This document shows, one piece after another, positions 1-8,201 of a DNA stretch of 64,000 nt. Location of the stretch: NCBI RefSeq assembly GCF_900104065.1, contig NZ_FNLC01000007.1, positions 1-64,000 on the forward strand, written 5' to 3'. The notes below the pieces were generated by a model. The model saw only the letters and a program-made list of their open reading frames with translations. It did no database searches and was not told where the DNA came from. The position numbers and the translations under genes were made by a program. Position 1 is the first letter of the stretch, and each line of letters starts with the position of its first letter. This DNA is from Natronobacterium texcoconense (GTDB taxonomy: Archaea > Halobacteriota > Halobacteria > Halobacteriales > Natrialbaceae).

Positions 1-311
1 AATCCGCCACCCCACAGGTATTCCTCCAAGAACGGTTCGTGCTGTTCCCACATCTCCCGTGCCGTGATGCTCTTAACCGTCCGCACGATTTCGCTCGGTG
101 AGTGCTTCGGATGGGCTGACAGAAACAGGTGTACGTGGTCGGGAGAAATGTGGAGTGCTAGTATCTCGTAGCCGTACTCGTCGCACACATCGCGGAAACT
201 CGCTTCCAGTGATTCCTCGATTGGTTCGAGAATCGCATGGCGATACTTCGAGCACCACACGAAGTGGTAGTTGACGTTGTACACCGTGTGATTCGACCGT
301 TCCTCGCCCAT
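1..311 (-). CDS. tnpA: IS200/IS605 transposase TnpA (Y1 HUH), partial
   Basis: This is the N-terminal 103 residues of a Y1 single-strand transposase, cut by the window edge. The HUH metal-binding motif is visible as HVHLF at residues 59-63, after the family-typical YHFVWCSKYR at 15-24. The catalytic tyrosine normally sits near residue 120 and would be outside the window, so activity cannot be judged. In this family TnpA excises and inserts the element as single-stranded DNA at short target motifs. It is transcribed away from tnpB, with a 53-base spacer containing a palindrome. Confidence 0.9.
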   Translation of the reverse strand, partial: MGEERSNHTVYNVNYHFVWCSKYRHAILEPIEESLEASFRDVCDEYGYEILALHISPDHVHLFLSAHPKHSPSEIVRTVKSITAREMWEQHEPFLEEYLWGGG

Positions 312-339
312 ATCGAACCCACTCCACCAACACAATTAA

Positions 340-358
340 GTATATCCAAAGGATATAC
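340..358. promoter_or_regulatory. Palindrome between divergent tnpA and tnpB genes
   Basis: GTATATCC and GGATATAC form a perfect 8-bp inverted repeat separated by AAA. It lies 7 bases before the ATG at 365 and about 30 bases from the tnpA start. The position suits an operator or overlapping TATA elements serving both directions. It could also be part of a transposon-internal structure. Confidence 0.45.
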
Positions 359-364
359 GAAAGT

Positions 365-520
365 ATGGCGAATCGCTTTGAAATCGACGGCGAGGAAGTC
401 CTCGACGGCGAGGTCAAGCCGTTCGGGAACAGCGCCCACGTCACCGTCCCCAAACGCTGGCGTGGAGCCGACGTGAAAGTCGTCCGAACCTCAGAACCCA
501 CCGAACAAGACGACGAATGA
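365..520 (+). CDS. DUF2080-like transposon-encoded small protein
   Basis: A 51-residue acidic protein with the phrase GEVKPFGNSAHVTVPKRW, which resembles the SpoVT/AbrB-like swapped-hairpin signature of DUF2080 proteins. These are commonly found just before tnpB in haloarchaeal IS605 elements. Its TGA overlaps the tnpB ATG (ATGA, 4 bases), so the two are probably translationally coupled. A DNA-binding role in controlling the element is plausible but is inferred from the fold only. Confidence 0.8.
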   Translation: MANRFEIDGEEVLDGEVKPFGNSAHVTVPKRWRGADVKVVRTSEPTEQDDE

Positions 521-1794
521 CCGACGCACAGGCTCTCACCAAGACGCTGGACTTCCAACTCAACATACAGAGTGACAACGAGAGCCTGCTGTACGACGCC
601 TGCCTCGAAGCACGGTCGGCGTACAACGAAACCATCCGTCTCGCCAAAGAGGGCGTAGACTGGAACGCCATTCCCGACCGCGTGGCCGACGACGCCGATC
701 TCGTGAAGAACACGACACAGCGCGTCGTTGCGAAGGCTCTTGGTGCGATGGAGAACTACTACGAGTACGACGACTTCGGCCAACCGAGCCATACCAAGGA
801 CGGCACGTACCCGCTTCGTGCGAACTACGAGGAAGGGTACAACCTATCGCTTACTGACGACGGCGACGTGGCGTTCCGCATCAGCGCGAAGCCGTACAAG
901 CACATCAAAGGCGTCCTTGAAGGCGACGACGCCCACTTCGAAATTCTCAAGACCGCGCTCGAAAGCGACGAGTGGAATATTGGCACAGCAGAAGCCCTGT
1001 TCCACAACGGGAACGCCGAGTTGCACGTCAACGTCACCAACACCGAGCAGACCGTTCGAGACAAACAGGACTCGCGGACAGTCGTCGGCGTGGACGTGAA
1101 CGAGGACAACGTGGCTCTGGCTGCGCTCTCCGAGGATGGGGTTGAGGACACGTTAGTCATTGACTTTCCCGAAATTAAGTTCGAGCGGCACCGCTATTTC
1201 ACGATGCGGAAACGTGTCCAGAGCGCGGGGAAGGACAGTATCCACGATGCGCTCGAAGGGCGTGAGGAACGGTTTGTCCGCGACCGACTCCACAAGGTAT
1301 CTCGGCACATCGTGGAGTGGAGCCGTCAGTTCGAGAGGCCGTGCATCGTCTTTGAAGACCTCAAAGAGATGCGCGACAGTATCGATTACGGCACGCGGAT
1401 GAACCGACGCTTGCACCACCTCCCGTTCCGCGCTCTCCAATACTACACGTCGTACAAGGCGTCATTCGAGGAGATTCCGACTGCGTGGATTAACCCCGAG
1501 TACACCAGCCAGCGGTGTCCGATGTGTGGGCATACGGAGCGTGCGAATCGTAACAAGAAGCGGTTCAAGTGTCGGGACTGTGGGCATCAAGACCACAGCG
1601 ACCGGGGTGCAAGCGTGAATATTGCCGTGAAAGGCATCGAGAAGCATCAGGACTGGAATGTGCCTGCTCTCAACAGCCTTCCCGTTGTTCGGAAGGTGCG
1701 ACGGCAGGCATCGGGGGCCGTGGACGCCCCGACCGTGACCCACCCGACCGTTCGAGGCTATCAGGCCGATGGTCAGGTGGGAGTGTCCGACTAA
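517..1794 (+). CDS. tnpB: TnpB RNA-guided endonuclease of IS605 element
   Basis: A 425-residue TnpB (OrfB/IS1341 family, related to Cas12 nucleases). The split RuvC site is complete: D193 in GVDVNED, E280 in CIVFEDL and D362 in HSDRGASVNIA. The zinc ribbon has C334, C337, C352 and C355. The family cuts DNA using an omega RNA made from the element's right end and helps retain the transposon. Length and motifs are normal, so the protein looks functional. The ATG overlaps the stop of the preceding gene. Confidence 0.93.
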   Translation: MTDAQALTKTLDFQLNIQSDNESLLYDACLEARSAYNETIRLAKEGVDWNAIPDRVADDADLVKNTTQRVVAKALGAMENYYEYDDFGQPSHTKDGTYPLRANYEEGYNLSLTDDGDVAFRISAKPYKHIKGVLEGDDAHFEILKTALESDEWNIGTAEALFHNGNAELHVNVTNTEQTVRDKQDSRTVVGVDVNEDNVALAALSEDGVEDTLVIDFPEIKFERHRYFTMRKRVQSAGKDSIHDALEGREERFVRDRLHKVSRHIVEWSRQFERPCIVFEDLKEMRDSIDYGTRMNRRLHHLPFRALQYYTSYKASFEEIPTAWINPEYTSQRCPMCGHTERANRNKKRFKCRDCGHQDHSDRGASVNIAVKGIEKHQDWNVPALNSLPVVRKVRRQASGAVDAPTVTHPTVRGYQADGQVGVSD

Positions 1795-1834
1795 ACCACG
1801 GGAAGCCTCGGGGCTTGACCCCGAGGCGGTTCAC
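1690..1834 (+). ncRNA. Probable omega RNA / right-end region of TnpB element
   Basis: In TnpB systems the guide RNA overlaps the 3' end of tnpB and ends at the transposon right end, its guide being the flanking DNA. Here that interval contains a perfect 9-bp stem with a 5-base loop (1805-1813 and 1819-1827, loop CTTGA) followed by GGTTCAC. The 5' limit of the RNA cannot be read from sequence and the given start is a guess. The guide would begin at about 1835, inside the 3' end of the coiled-coil gene on the opposite strand. Confidence 0.45.
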
Positions 1835-2994
1835 ACCGGGTCGTCGACCTCGAGCGCCTCCTCGAGTCGTTCCCGTTCTTCCCGCAGCGCCTCGAGTTCG
1901 TCGGCGACGCGGCCGTCGGTCAGCCGCTCGCGTTCCTCGGGGGTGAGTTGAGCGACCGCCTGGGCTGCGGTCTGGAGCCGGTCGTACTCGTCGTCGTAGG
2001 TCAGGGTACGGACGTCCCGCAGGCGTTCGACGAGTTCCCCGCCGCCGACGCGCTCGACGAACGGCCGGTATTCGCGGGTGCGCCGACGGAGTTCGCCCGC
2101 CGGTCCGGGCGGCCACTCGATCGTCAATGGTTCGGCGTCGACGTTGTCGAGGAAGGTCCGCTGGGTCGCCACCCGCCGTTTGAGGACGTCCGCGTCCTCG
2201 ACGTAGTGCTCGAGTTTCGACCGCGAGTAATCGGCGTACTCGAGCAGTTCCGGAATCGTGTACTCACCGTCGGAACTGGTCTCGACGTACTCTCTGAGGT
2301 CCTCGGGCGGGTGCTCGTACCCGACGAAGGGATACCACCGACTGCGCTCGAGGAGGGCGAACACCTCGCGGGCCGAAGCCTCGAGTCGATACTCGGTGAC
2401 TGCTTCGCGGATCGCCTCGTTGTACGCCTCGATCGGCTCCCGGAGACGTTCGACCGGCGCGTCCAGGTCCGCGTTCGCGAGTTCGAGCAACCGCTCGCGC
2501 TCGTCGAGTTCGTCGTCGATCGCCCCGAGTCGACGGGACGCGTCTTTCCGGGCCTCCGCTACCTGTTCGCGGGCATCCTCTCGCTCCCGAAGCAACTCGT
2601 CGTACCGTTCGGCCGGCTCGAGTGCGGCGTGGGCCTTCTCGAAGTCGGACTCGCTGAGCCGTCGTTTGTCGATCGAATCGAGCGCGTCCTCGAAGGCGGC
2701 GCGGCTCTGCAGGTCCTCGGGCAGGTTCTCGACCAGACTGGCGAACTTCCCCTCGAGTTCGACGTAGGCCTTGAAGTTCTCCCGGCCGGTTCCGGTCGCC
2801 CGGTCGACGTAGGAGTCGAGGAGGTCTGTCGCCGATCGGTAGGCGTCGGCGGCGTCTTCGACCGCCTCGCCGCCTTCCTCCTCGATTCGACGTCGTGCCT
2901 TCTCGTAGCGATTGCGTGCAGCCTCGAGGGACTCGAGCGGGGTCGGTTCGTCGTTCGGCACGGGTGCGTCGCTGGTCTGGATTCGTTCGCTCAT
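1831..2994 (-). CDS. Conserved haloarchaeal coiled-coil protein, hisI-linked
   Basis: A 387-residue protein rich in Glu, Arg and Ala heptads. Long coiled coils span roughly residues 15-50 and 110-190 and the final 40 residues, with a more globular middle that includes [14 protein letters not shown]. No enzymatic motif is recognised. The start was chosen because its ATG overlaps the hisI stop (ATGA). The same coupling suggests co-transcription with hisI, but nothing points to a histidine role. The TGA at 1831-1833 falls within the right-end TTCAC of the adjacent transposon. Confidence 0.8.
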   Translation of the reverse strand: MSERIQTSDAPVPNDEPTPLESLEAARNRYEKARRRIEEEGGEAVEDAADAYRSATDLLDSYVDRATGTGRENFKAYVELEGKFASLVENLPEDLQSRAAFEDALDSIDKRRLSESDFEKAHAALEPAERYDELLREREDAREQVAEARKDASRRLGAIDDELDERERLLELANADLDAPVERLREPIEAYNEAIREAVTEYRLEASAREVFALLERSRWYPFVGYEHPPEDLREYVETSSDGEYTIPELLEYADYSRSKLEHYVEDADVLKRRVATQRTFLDNVDAEPLTIEWPPGPAGELRRRTREYRPFVERVGGGELVERLRDVRTLTYDDEYDRLQTAAQAVAQLTPEERERLTDGRVADELEALREERERLEEALEVDDPV

Positions 2995-3359
2995 TCGTAC
3001 ACTTCGTCGGGGTCGAACACCTGTTCGCCGACGTTCTCGCCCTCTATCGTTCGGTAGAAACACGACCGATGTCCGGTGTGACACGCGCCACCTTCCTGGT
3101 CGACCAGATAGAGGAGGGTATCGGCGTCGCAGTCGACCCGAATCTCCTCGACCGACTGCACGTGGCCGCTCGTCGCGCCTTTCTCCCAGAGTTCGTCGCG
3201 GCTCCGGGAGTAGTAGTGGGCACGACCGGTCTCGCGGGTTCGCTCGAGGGCCTCGGGGGAGACGTAGGCGAGCATGAGTATCTCGCCCGTCTCGGCGTCC
3301 TGTGCGACGGCGGGGACGAGTCCGTCCTCGCCGAAGTCGACCGCAATGCCGTCGTCCAT
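2991..3359 (-). CDS. hisI: Phosphoribosyl-AMP cyclohydrolase HisI
   Basis: A 122-residue enzyme for the third step of histidine biosynthesis, opening the adenine ring of phosphoribosyl-AMP. The DCDAD motif (76-80) supplies magnesium ligands. C93 and C100 in ACHTGHRSC, together with C77, are the zinc ligands of the family. The length is normal for the single-domain archaeal form without HisE. It is the first gene of a pair with the coiled-coil gene (4-base overlap). hisB lies 23 kb away, so the his genes are scattered. Confidence 0.95.
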   Translation of the reverse strand: MDDGIAVDFGEDGLVPAVAQDAETGEILMLAYVSPEALERTRETGRAHYYSRSRDELWEKGATSGHVQSVEEIRVDCDADTLLYLVDQEGGACHTGHRSCFYRTIEGENVGEQVFDPDEVYE

Positions 3360-3502
3360 ACTCGAGAGGATGGTCGTCGGGGCGATAGGTCTTTTGCCGC
3401 GTTTCTCGGCGCGGTAAATAACGGCCGGAGCCGTGTTCGGTCGGTTCGCCTCACGAAATCGCTGGTGTTCTCGAGTCGTGTTAACACTTATATCGGTTCC
3501 TA

Positions 3503-3748
3503 GTGTATATTTGTCACGTGGAGTTTCCGACGCCCGATCCGACGGAGCACGTCAAAACGATCGCAGTCGTTCTGGCCACGCTCGCCGTTTTGCAGTATGC
3601 CGGTATTCTCTTCGAAAACCCCAGTGAACTCGATATCGTCTATCTCGTTTCTGTCGGCTTCGTTCTCCCGATAGCCATCTATCTGCTGTCGGTTCTCGGC
3701 GAAAACACGAAACGGATACCGGACTGGGTGTCGATGAACATGAAGTAA
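3503..3748 (+). CDS. Small two-helix membrane protein
   Basis: An 81-residue protein with two probable membrane helices, about residues 17-36 and 45-65, with the charged tail [15 protein letters not shown]. The GTG at 3503 gives the longest version. A second GTG at 3518 (VEFPTPDP) is equally possible and lies at a better distance from the AT-rich TTAACACTTATATCGG stretch upstream. The function is unknown and no family was recognised. Confidence 0.6.
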   Translation: MYICHVEFPTPDPTEHVKTIAVVLATLAVLQYAGILFENPSELDIVYLVSVGFVLPIAIYLLSVLGENTKRIPDWVSMNMK

Positions 3749-3793
3749 CAGTCCCGGACCGACCGAGTAACGGATCCGACGCACGCCATCGCC

Positions 3794-4087
3794 TTATTTC
3801 TCCCACCCGGGAACGTCGCCGAGGTGATCGTTCGCTTCCTGTGCGGTTCCACGCATCTCGTCGACTATCTCCTGCTGTTGTCGGGTTCGTTTCTGATATC
3901 CCTCGGCGAGGTCCTCGCGTGAAATCGGTCGTTCGATGACGATTTTCTCTCCCTCCTCACGAACGAGCACTTCGTCGCCACCTCGGAGATCCAACGCCTC
4001 CCGGAGCTGTTTGGGGATCGTTATTTGTCCACGCTCGCCGATTTTTCGCCGTTCTCCCTCGTTCATACGCCTTTCTACCACGTTCAT
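3794..4087 (-). CDS. SpoVT/AbrB-type swapped-hairpin DNA-binding protein
   Basis: A 97-residue protein whose residues 12-50 contain GERGQITIPKQLREAL, the hallmark of AbrB/MazE-like swapped-hairpin DNA-binding domains. The C-terminal half is a polar helix with many Gln and Glu. Such proteins are transition-state regulators or antitoxins. No PIN or other toxin gene is adjacent, which favours a regulator. An internal ATG at 4066 (MNEGERRK) is an alternative start. It diverges from the acetyltransferase gene with a 63-base spacer. Confidence 0.85.
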   Translation of the reverse strand: MNVVERRMNEGERRKIGERGQITIPKQLREALDLRGGDEVLVREEGEKIVIERPISREDLAEGYQKRTRQQQEIVDEMRGTAQEANDHLGDVPGWEK

Positions 4088-4150
4088 ACTTTGATGCTGT
4101 CGGAAGGCTACCCGGGAGCATTTTTACCGAACGCACTCGAGCACTACTAC

Positions 4151-4669
4151 ATGGAAATCCGACACGTCGAGGGTCGAGAAGACGTCCGTGGCGTCGTCAG
4201 GGCCCACGGACTGGCGTGGCGCGAGGGCTACGACGGGATACTCCCCGAGGACGCCCTCGAGTCCCAGCCGGTCGATCCGACCGCGGAGGAACTCGAGCCC
4301 TGGGTCGACGGCCTCGCGGAAAACGAAGAGGGCGTCCTGATCGCCGTCGACGAGGGTGAAGTCCAGGGATTCGTCGACCTGCGATGGGGCGACGCGGAGA
4401 CGAAGGAGTTCGTGGCCGACGACGAGGTGGAACTGAAGGCGATCTACGTCCATCCCGACTGCTGGAACGAAGGCGTCGGCACCGCCCTACTCGAGAGCGG
4501 ACTCGAGCTACTCCCCGACTCCGTCGATACCGTCCGACTCGAGGTGTTCGCGGCGAACGACGACGCCCGGCAGTTCTACGAGCGCCGGGGATTCGAACAC
4601 ACCGACGACAGGGAGATTGAGATCGGAGACGGATCGTACGAGACGTCGATCTATACGTTGGTTCTGTAG
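4151..4669 (+). CDS. GNAT-family N-acetyltransferase
   Basis: A 172-residue GCN5-related acetyltransferase. The acetyl-CoA-binding motif A is seen as IYVHPDCWNEGVGTALLE near residues 98-115, followed by the ARQFYERRGFE motif B near 139-149. The substrate is unknown. The ATG at 4151 was chosen because the fold begins at MEIRHVE and the upstream extension reads through the divergent promoter. TTTTTACC about 30 bases upstream may act as the TATA element of a leaderless transcript. Confidence 0.9.
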   Translation: MEIRHVEGREDVRGVVRAHGLAWREGYDGILPEDALESQPVDPTAEELEPWVDGLAENEEGVLIAVDEGEVQGFVDLRWGDAETKEFVADDEVELKAIYVHPDCWNEGVGTALLESGLELLPDSVDTVRLEVFAANDDARQFYERRGFEHTDDREIEIGDGSYETSIYTLVL

Positions 4670-4751
4670 CCCACGTCATCACGACTTGTGGACGTTCTCA
4701 CTCAGCGGACAGTCACGAGACGTTATTACTCCGTTCGTGGTGGCGATTCGT

Positions 4752-5618
4752 ATGGATCACACCGTTACGCGTCGCGGCGTCGTCGCGCTCGCGGCGGTCG
4801 GACTCGCCGGCTGTCTCAGTAGCGACGACAGTGACGGTCACGAGGACGACGATTCGGACGACACCGACGTCGACGGCGGTGGCGACTCGAGACCGCCCGA
4901 ACCTCCCGAACGTGACATCGAACCCGACTGGAACACAGCCCAGGAGTACCGGACCTGGCTACTCTCGGATACCGCCATGGAAGGGAACCGACGGTTCGAC
5001 TACACCGAAGTGTTCCCCGAGGATACCGACCTCGGAGCCGGCTTCCCCGACGCCTTCGGCATCTCGACCGAAACGGTCGACGCCCACCTCATCCAGTCGT
5101 TCACGCAGGTCTTCTTCGGCGACTTCGACCCCGACTCGGTTCACGAGGAGGTCGCTGCCGACGACGACCTCGAGCAGGTCGACGAATACGCAGGCTACGT
5201 CGTCGTCGAGGAACCGTTCGACGGCGACGTCCGGACGGTCGCCGTCGGCGAGGACGCGATCGTCGTCGGCGGGGACTACGAACGCCGGATCGACGCCCAC
5301 CGCGGCGAGTACGAACGCCTCGAGGAGGCCGACCCCGAGTTCACCCACCTGTTCAGACAGCTTCCACACGAGGAGACGGTCACCGCCCACTACGGTTCGC
5401 CGATGGGAGACAGCGTCGACGTCGACGGGATCTACCTCTGGGGCGTCTCGAGCGAGTCGCCGACGGCCGACGAACTGACCTGGGTGTTCGTCTTCGCCCG
5501 CGAAGAAGACCTGACCGAGGAGACGCTGTCGGGACTCGAGGAGATCTCGAGTTCGGTTACGGAGTCGTCGATGGAAGGCAGGACGGCGACGGTCGTTGGA
5601 GCGCCGCCGGAGGCGTAG
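4752..5618 (+). CDS. Exported haloarchaeal lipoprotein of unknown function
   Basis: A 288-residue protein with an N-terminal TRRGVVALAAVGLAGC signal: a twin-arginine-like start, a hydrophobic stretch, and a lipobox with C20 as the probable lipidation site. A disordered Asp/Ser/Gly linker follows (residues 22-55), the usual spacer of haloarchaeal surface lipoproteins. The remaining domain is acidic with several predicted strands and no recognised family. The start was chosen at the ATG that begins the signal peptide. Confidence 0.85.
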   Translation: MDHTVTRRGVVALAAVGLAGCLSSDDSDGHEDDDSDDTDVDGGGDSRPPEPPERDIEPDWNTAQEYRTWLLSDTAMEGNRRFDYTEVFPEDTDLGAGFPDAFGISTETVDAHLIQSFTQVFFGDFDPDSVHEEVAADDDLEQVDEYAGYVVVEEPFDGDVRTVAVGEDAIVVGGDYERRIDAHRGEYERLEEADPEFTHLFRQLPHEETVTAHYGSPMGDSVDVDGIYLWGVSSESPTADELTWVFVFAREEDLTEETLSGLEEISSSVTESSMEGRTATVVGAPPEA

Positions 5619-5635
5619 TTCGGACGGAAAGTCGC

Positions 5636-6421
5636 TCAGGCGACGATTTCGAACCCGAACAGCACGGCGTTGTAGAAGCCGTGGATCAACATGACGAGGA
5701 CGACGTTTCGATACCGTTCGTAGATTGCTCCCAGTACCAGCGAGAGGACGAAGATTACGGCGAGTGAGGCCACGGCGGTCGAGAACGCGCCCGTGAGATA
5801 CGCCGGCAGGTGAACGACGGCGAAGAGGACTGACGTCCAGACGACCGCCCATACGGGCGTGACTGCGGAGCGCAGGTAGTTCTGTATTAGCCCGCGAAAC
5901 AGCAGTTCTTCGACGGGGCCGATTACCAGAATCGAGAGCACGGCGAGGACGACGTAGTAACTCACGGGAGCGTCCTCGTCGAAGAGCGCGTGGTCCGACG
6001 CGGGAGCACCCACGAATTCGACGAGCGCGGACAGCAACGCCGCGAGGACGACGAGGCCGACGGTGGCACCGACGCCGACGAGCAGTTGTCGCCCGGTGGG
6101 AACCGCGAACCCGACGACACGCTTCGGTATCCAGCCCAGTGAGAACGAGAGCAACGCGGCGGCGACCGTTCCGAATCCGAGCAAGAGCGCCTCCGCGACG
6201 ACGAGGTAGATACTCCCGTCGCCGGTCAACAGCCACTCGAACGTCTCGGGCGTATCCGCGAGAAAGAACGCTATCGCGAGACCGGCGGTCAGGACGATGC
6301 TGGCGGCGATGACGAACGCGAACACGCCGACGACGTAACCGATCGCACCGGCGGCAGCGATCAGCGGTGATCGCTCCGGCAGCCCTTCGGATTCACCCTC
6401 TGGTGGTTGCGGGGACGACAT
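5636..6421 (-). CDS. CPBP-family intramembrane metalloprotease
   Basis: A 261-residue polytopic membrane protein with about seven helices. The CPBP (CaaX protease and bacteriocin-processing, Abi) motifs are present: EELLFRG at 171-177, AVVH with H204, and HGFYNAV starting at 247. Family members cleave membrane-embedded substrates such as prenylated tails or peptides. The partner here is unknown. It runs convergent to the lipoprotein gene, with only 17 bases between the two stops. Confidence 0.9.
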   Translation of the reverse strand: MSSPQPPEGESEGLPERSPLIAAAGAIGYVVGVFAFVIAASIVLTAGLAIAFFLADTPETFEWLLTGDGSIYLVVAEALLLGFGTVAAALLSFSLGWIPKRVVGFAVPTGRQLLVGVGATVGLVVLAALLSALVEFVGAPASDHALFDEDAPVSYYVVLAVLSILVIGPVEELLFRGLIQNYLRSAVTPVWAVVWTSVLFAVVHLPAYLTGAFSTAVASLAVIFVLSLVLGAIYERYRNVVLVMLIHGFYNAVLFGFEIVA

Positions 6422-6527
6422 ACGTTCCGATAGATTGTCAGATACGATCAGTGTGACGATACGCTCGAGACTGCAGATCGAACGGTGGCCAGAAGAGGTA
6501 CCGTCGAGAACCCGGTAACCGCTCGAG

Positions 6528-8111
6528 TTACTGCCCGTTCAGGGTGATGTAGTCGACGCCGATGATCCGTTCGTCCTCGTTCAACTCCGCTTTGGCTTCG
6601 TCGGGGACCTGGCTGTCGACGTTGTAGACGGTCAGTGCCTCGCCGCCGATCGTCTCGCGGGCGTTGAACATCCCTGCGATGTTGACGTCGTGTTTGCCCA
6701 TTACGCTCCCGATGAGGCCGATGACACCGGGTTCGTCGGTGTTTCGGGTGACGACCATCTTCCCGTGGGGGATCGCGTCGACGCGGTAGCCGTCGACCCG
6801 GACGATCCGTGGATCGTCGCCAGCGAACAGCGTTCCGTCGACCGCGACCTCTTCGTCGCCGTTGCCGACCTGTACCGAGATCAGGCTCTGGAAGTCTGCG
6901 GCCTGGCGGGTCTTGGACTCGGTGACGTCGACGCCGCGGTCGTCGGCGATCTGCGGTGCGTTGACCGCGTTGACCTGCCACTCGAGCGGTTCGAAGACGC
7001 CTTTCAGTGCAGAGGCGGTGACGAACTCGACGTCTTCTTCGGCGATGTCGCCTTCGTAGGTGATCTCGACGCTTTCGATGCGGCCGTCGAGCAACTGCGC
7101 GGCGACCTTGCCGGCGGTCTCTGCGATCTCGATGTAGGGTTCGACGCGTGGGAACGCACTCTCGTCGATCGACGGGGCGTTGAGCGCGTTCGCGACGGGT
7201 TCGCCCGCGAGAGCGGCGACGACCTGTTCGGCAGTCGAGGTCGCGACGTTCTCCTGGGCGGCTTCCGTCGAGGCCCCGAGGTGTGGCGTGACGATAACGT
7301 CGTCCTGCTCGAGTAGCGGCGAGTCCTCGGCCAGTGGCTCCTCGGCGAAGACGTCGAGTGCAGCACCTGCGAGCGTTCCGTCTTCGACTTTCGCGGCGAG
7401 CGCGTCTTCCTGAACGATACCGCCACGGCCGACGTTGACGAGGTGGCCGCCCTCGAGCAGATCGAGTTCTTCCTCACCGATCATCCCCTCGGTCTCGGGG
7501 GTCAGCGGCGTGTGGATCGTCAGGAAGTCGGCGCGCTCGAGACACGGCTCGAACTCGACGAGTTCGGCACCGAGTCGGTCGGCGCGGTCCTCGGAGATGT
7601 AGGGGTCGAAGGCGACGATGTCCATTCCAAGCGAGTCGAGTTTCTTGGCGACCTCCTGGCCGACGCGACCGAGGCCGACGACGCCGAGCGTCTTTCCGTT
7701 CAGTTCGGCGCCGAGGTAGTCGCTTTTCGCCCACTCGCCGTCTTTCAGGCGGATGTGTGCCTGTGGGATCGAGCGTGCGGTCGCGAACGTCATCGCGACG
7801 GTGTGTTCGGCCGCGGCGCGGACGTTGCCCTCCGGCGCGTTGGCGACGATGACGCCCTCGTCGGTCGCGGCGTCGATGTCGATGTTGTCGACGCCGATCC
7901 CCGCACGGCCGACGATGGCCAGCTCTTCGGCTGCCTCGAGCACCTCCTCGGTGACTTCGGTTCCGGAGCGGACGATCAGCCCGCCTGCGTCGGATACTGC
8001 CTCGAGGAGGTCCTCGCCCTCGAGTTCGTAGCCCGTTTCGACTTCGTGGCCGGCGTCTCTGAGTACGTCCAGACCCGCGTCCGCGATGGGGTCCGTGACG
8101 AGCACTTTCAT
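6528..8111 (-). CDS. serA: D-3-phosphoglycerate dehydrogenase
   Basis: A 527-residue enzyme for the first step of serine biosynthesis. Order: substrate domain, NAD-binding Rossmann domain with GLGRVG (146-151), catalytic-loop histidine in VTPHLGASTEAA, an intervening ASB-type domain from about 300, and a C-terminal ACT domain containing DEPGVIGLIGSVMGKHDVN, the likely serine-feedback site. This is the long four-domain form. The start is at MKVLVTDP, just inside an AT-poor upstream region. serB lies 10 kb away on the other strand. Confidence 0.95.
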   Translation of the reverse strand: MKVLVTDPIADAGLDVLRDAGHEVETGYELEGEDLLEAVSDAGGLIVRSGTEVTEEVLEAAEELAIVGRAGIGVDNIDIDAATDEGVIVANAPEGNVRAAAEHTVAMTFATARSIPQAHIRLKDGEWAKSDYLGAELNGKTLGVVGLGRVGQEVAKKLDSLGMDIVAFDPYISEDRADRLGAELVEFEPCLERADFLTIHTPLTPETEGMIGEEELDLLEGGHLVNVGRGGIVQEDALAAKVEDGTLAGAALDVFAEEPLAEDSPLLEQDDVIVTPHLGASTEAAQENVATSTAEQVVAALAGEPVANALNAPSIDESAFPRVEPYIEIAETAGKVAAQLLDGRIESVEITYEGDIAEEDVEFVTASALKGVFEPLEWQVNAVNAPQIADDRGVDVTESKTRQAADFQSLISVQVGNGDEEVAVDGTLFAGDDPRIVRVDGYRVDAIPHGKMVVTRNTDEPGVIGLIGSVMGKHDVNIAGMFNARETIGGEALTVYNVDSQVPDEAKAELNEDERIIGVDYITLNGQ

Positions 8112-8201
8112 GCGCGAGACAATCGGGCGCAAGAGGTAAACCCTTCCGTTGTCGCAGTGGGTGGCAAAAACTACCGCCGGGACGACAGTGGCCCGATGCG
8201 G

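Larger units (their letters stand above)
1..1834 (+). mobile_element. IS200/IS605-type transposon, right portion
   Basis: The segment holds a divergent tnpA fragment, a small DUF2080-like gene and an intact tnpB, and ends in the hairpin and TTCAC typical of haloarchaeal elements of this family. The left end lies before the window. The right boundary (TTCAC at 1830-1834) is inferred from the hairpin position. The last bases coincide with the stop codon of the neighbouring coiled-coil gene, so insertion took place at or very near the end of that gene. Confidence 0.85.
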
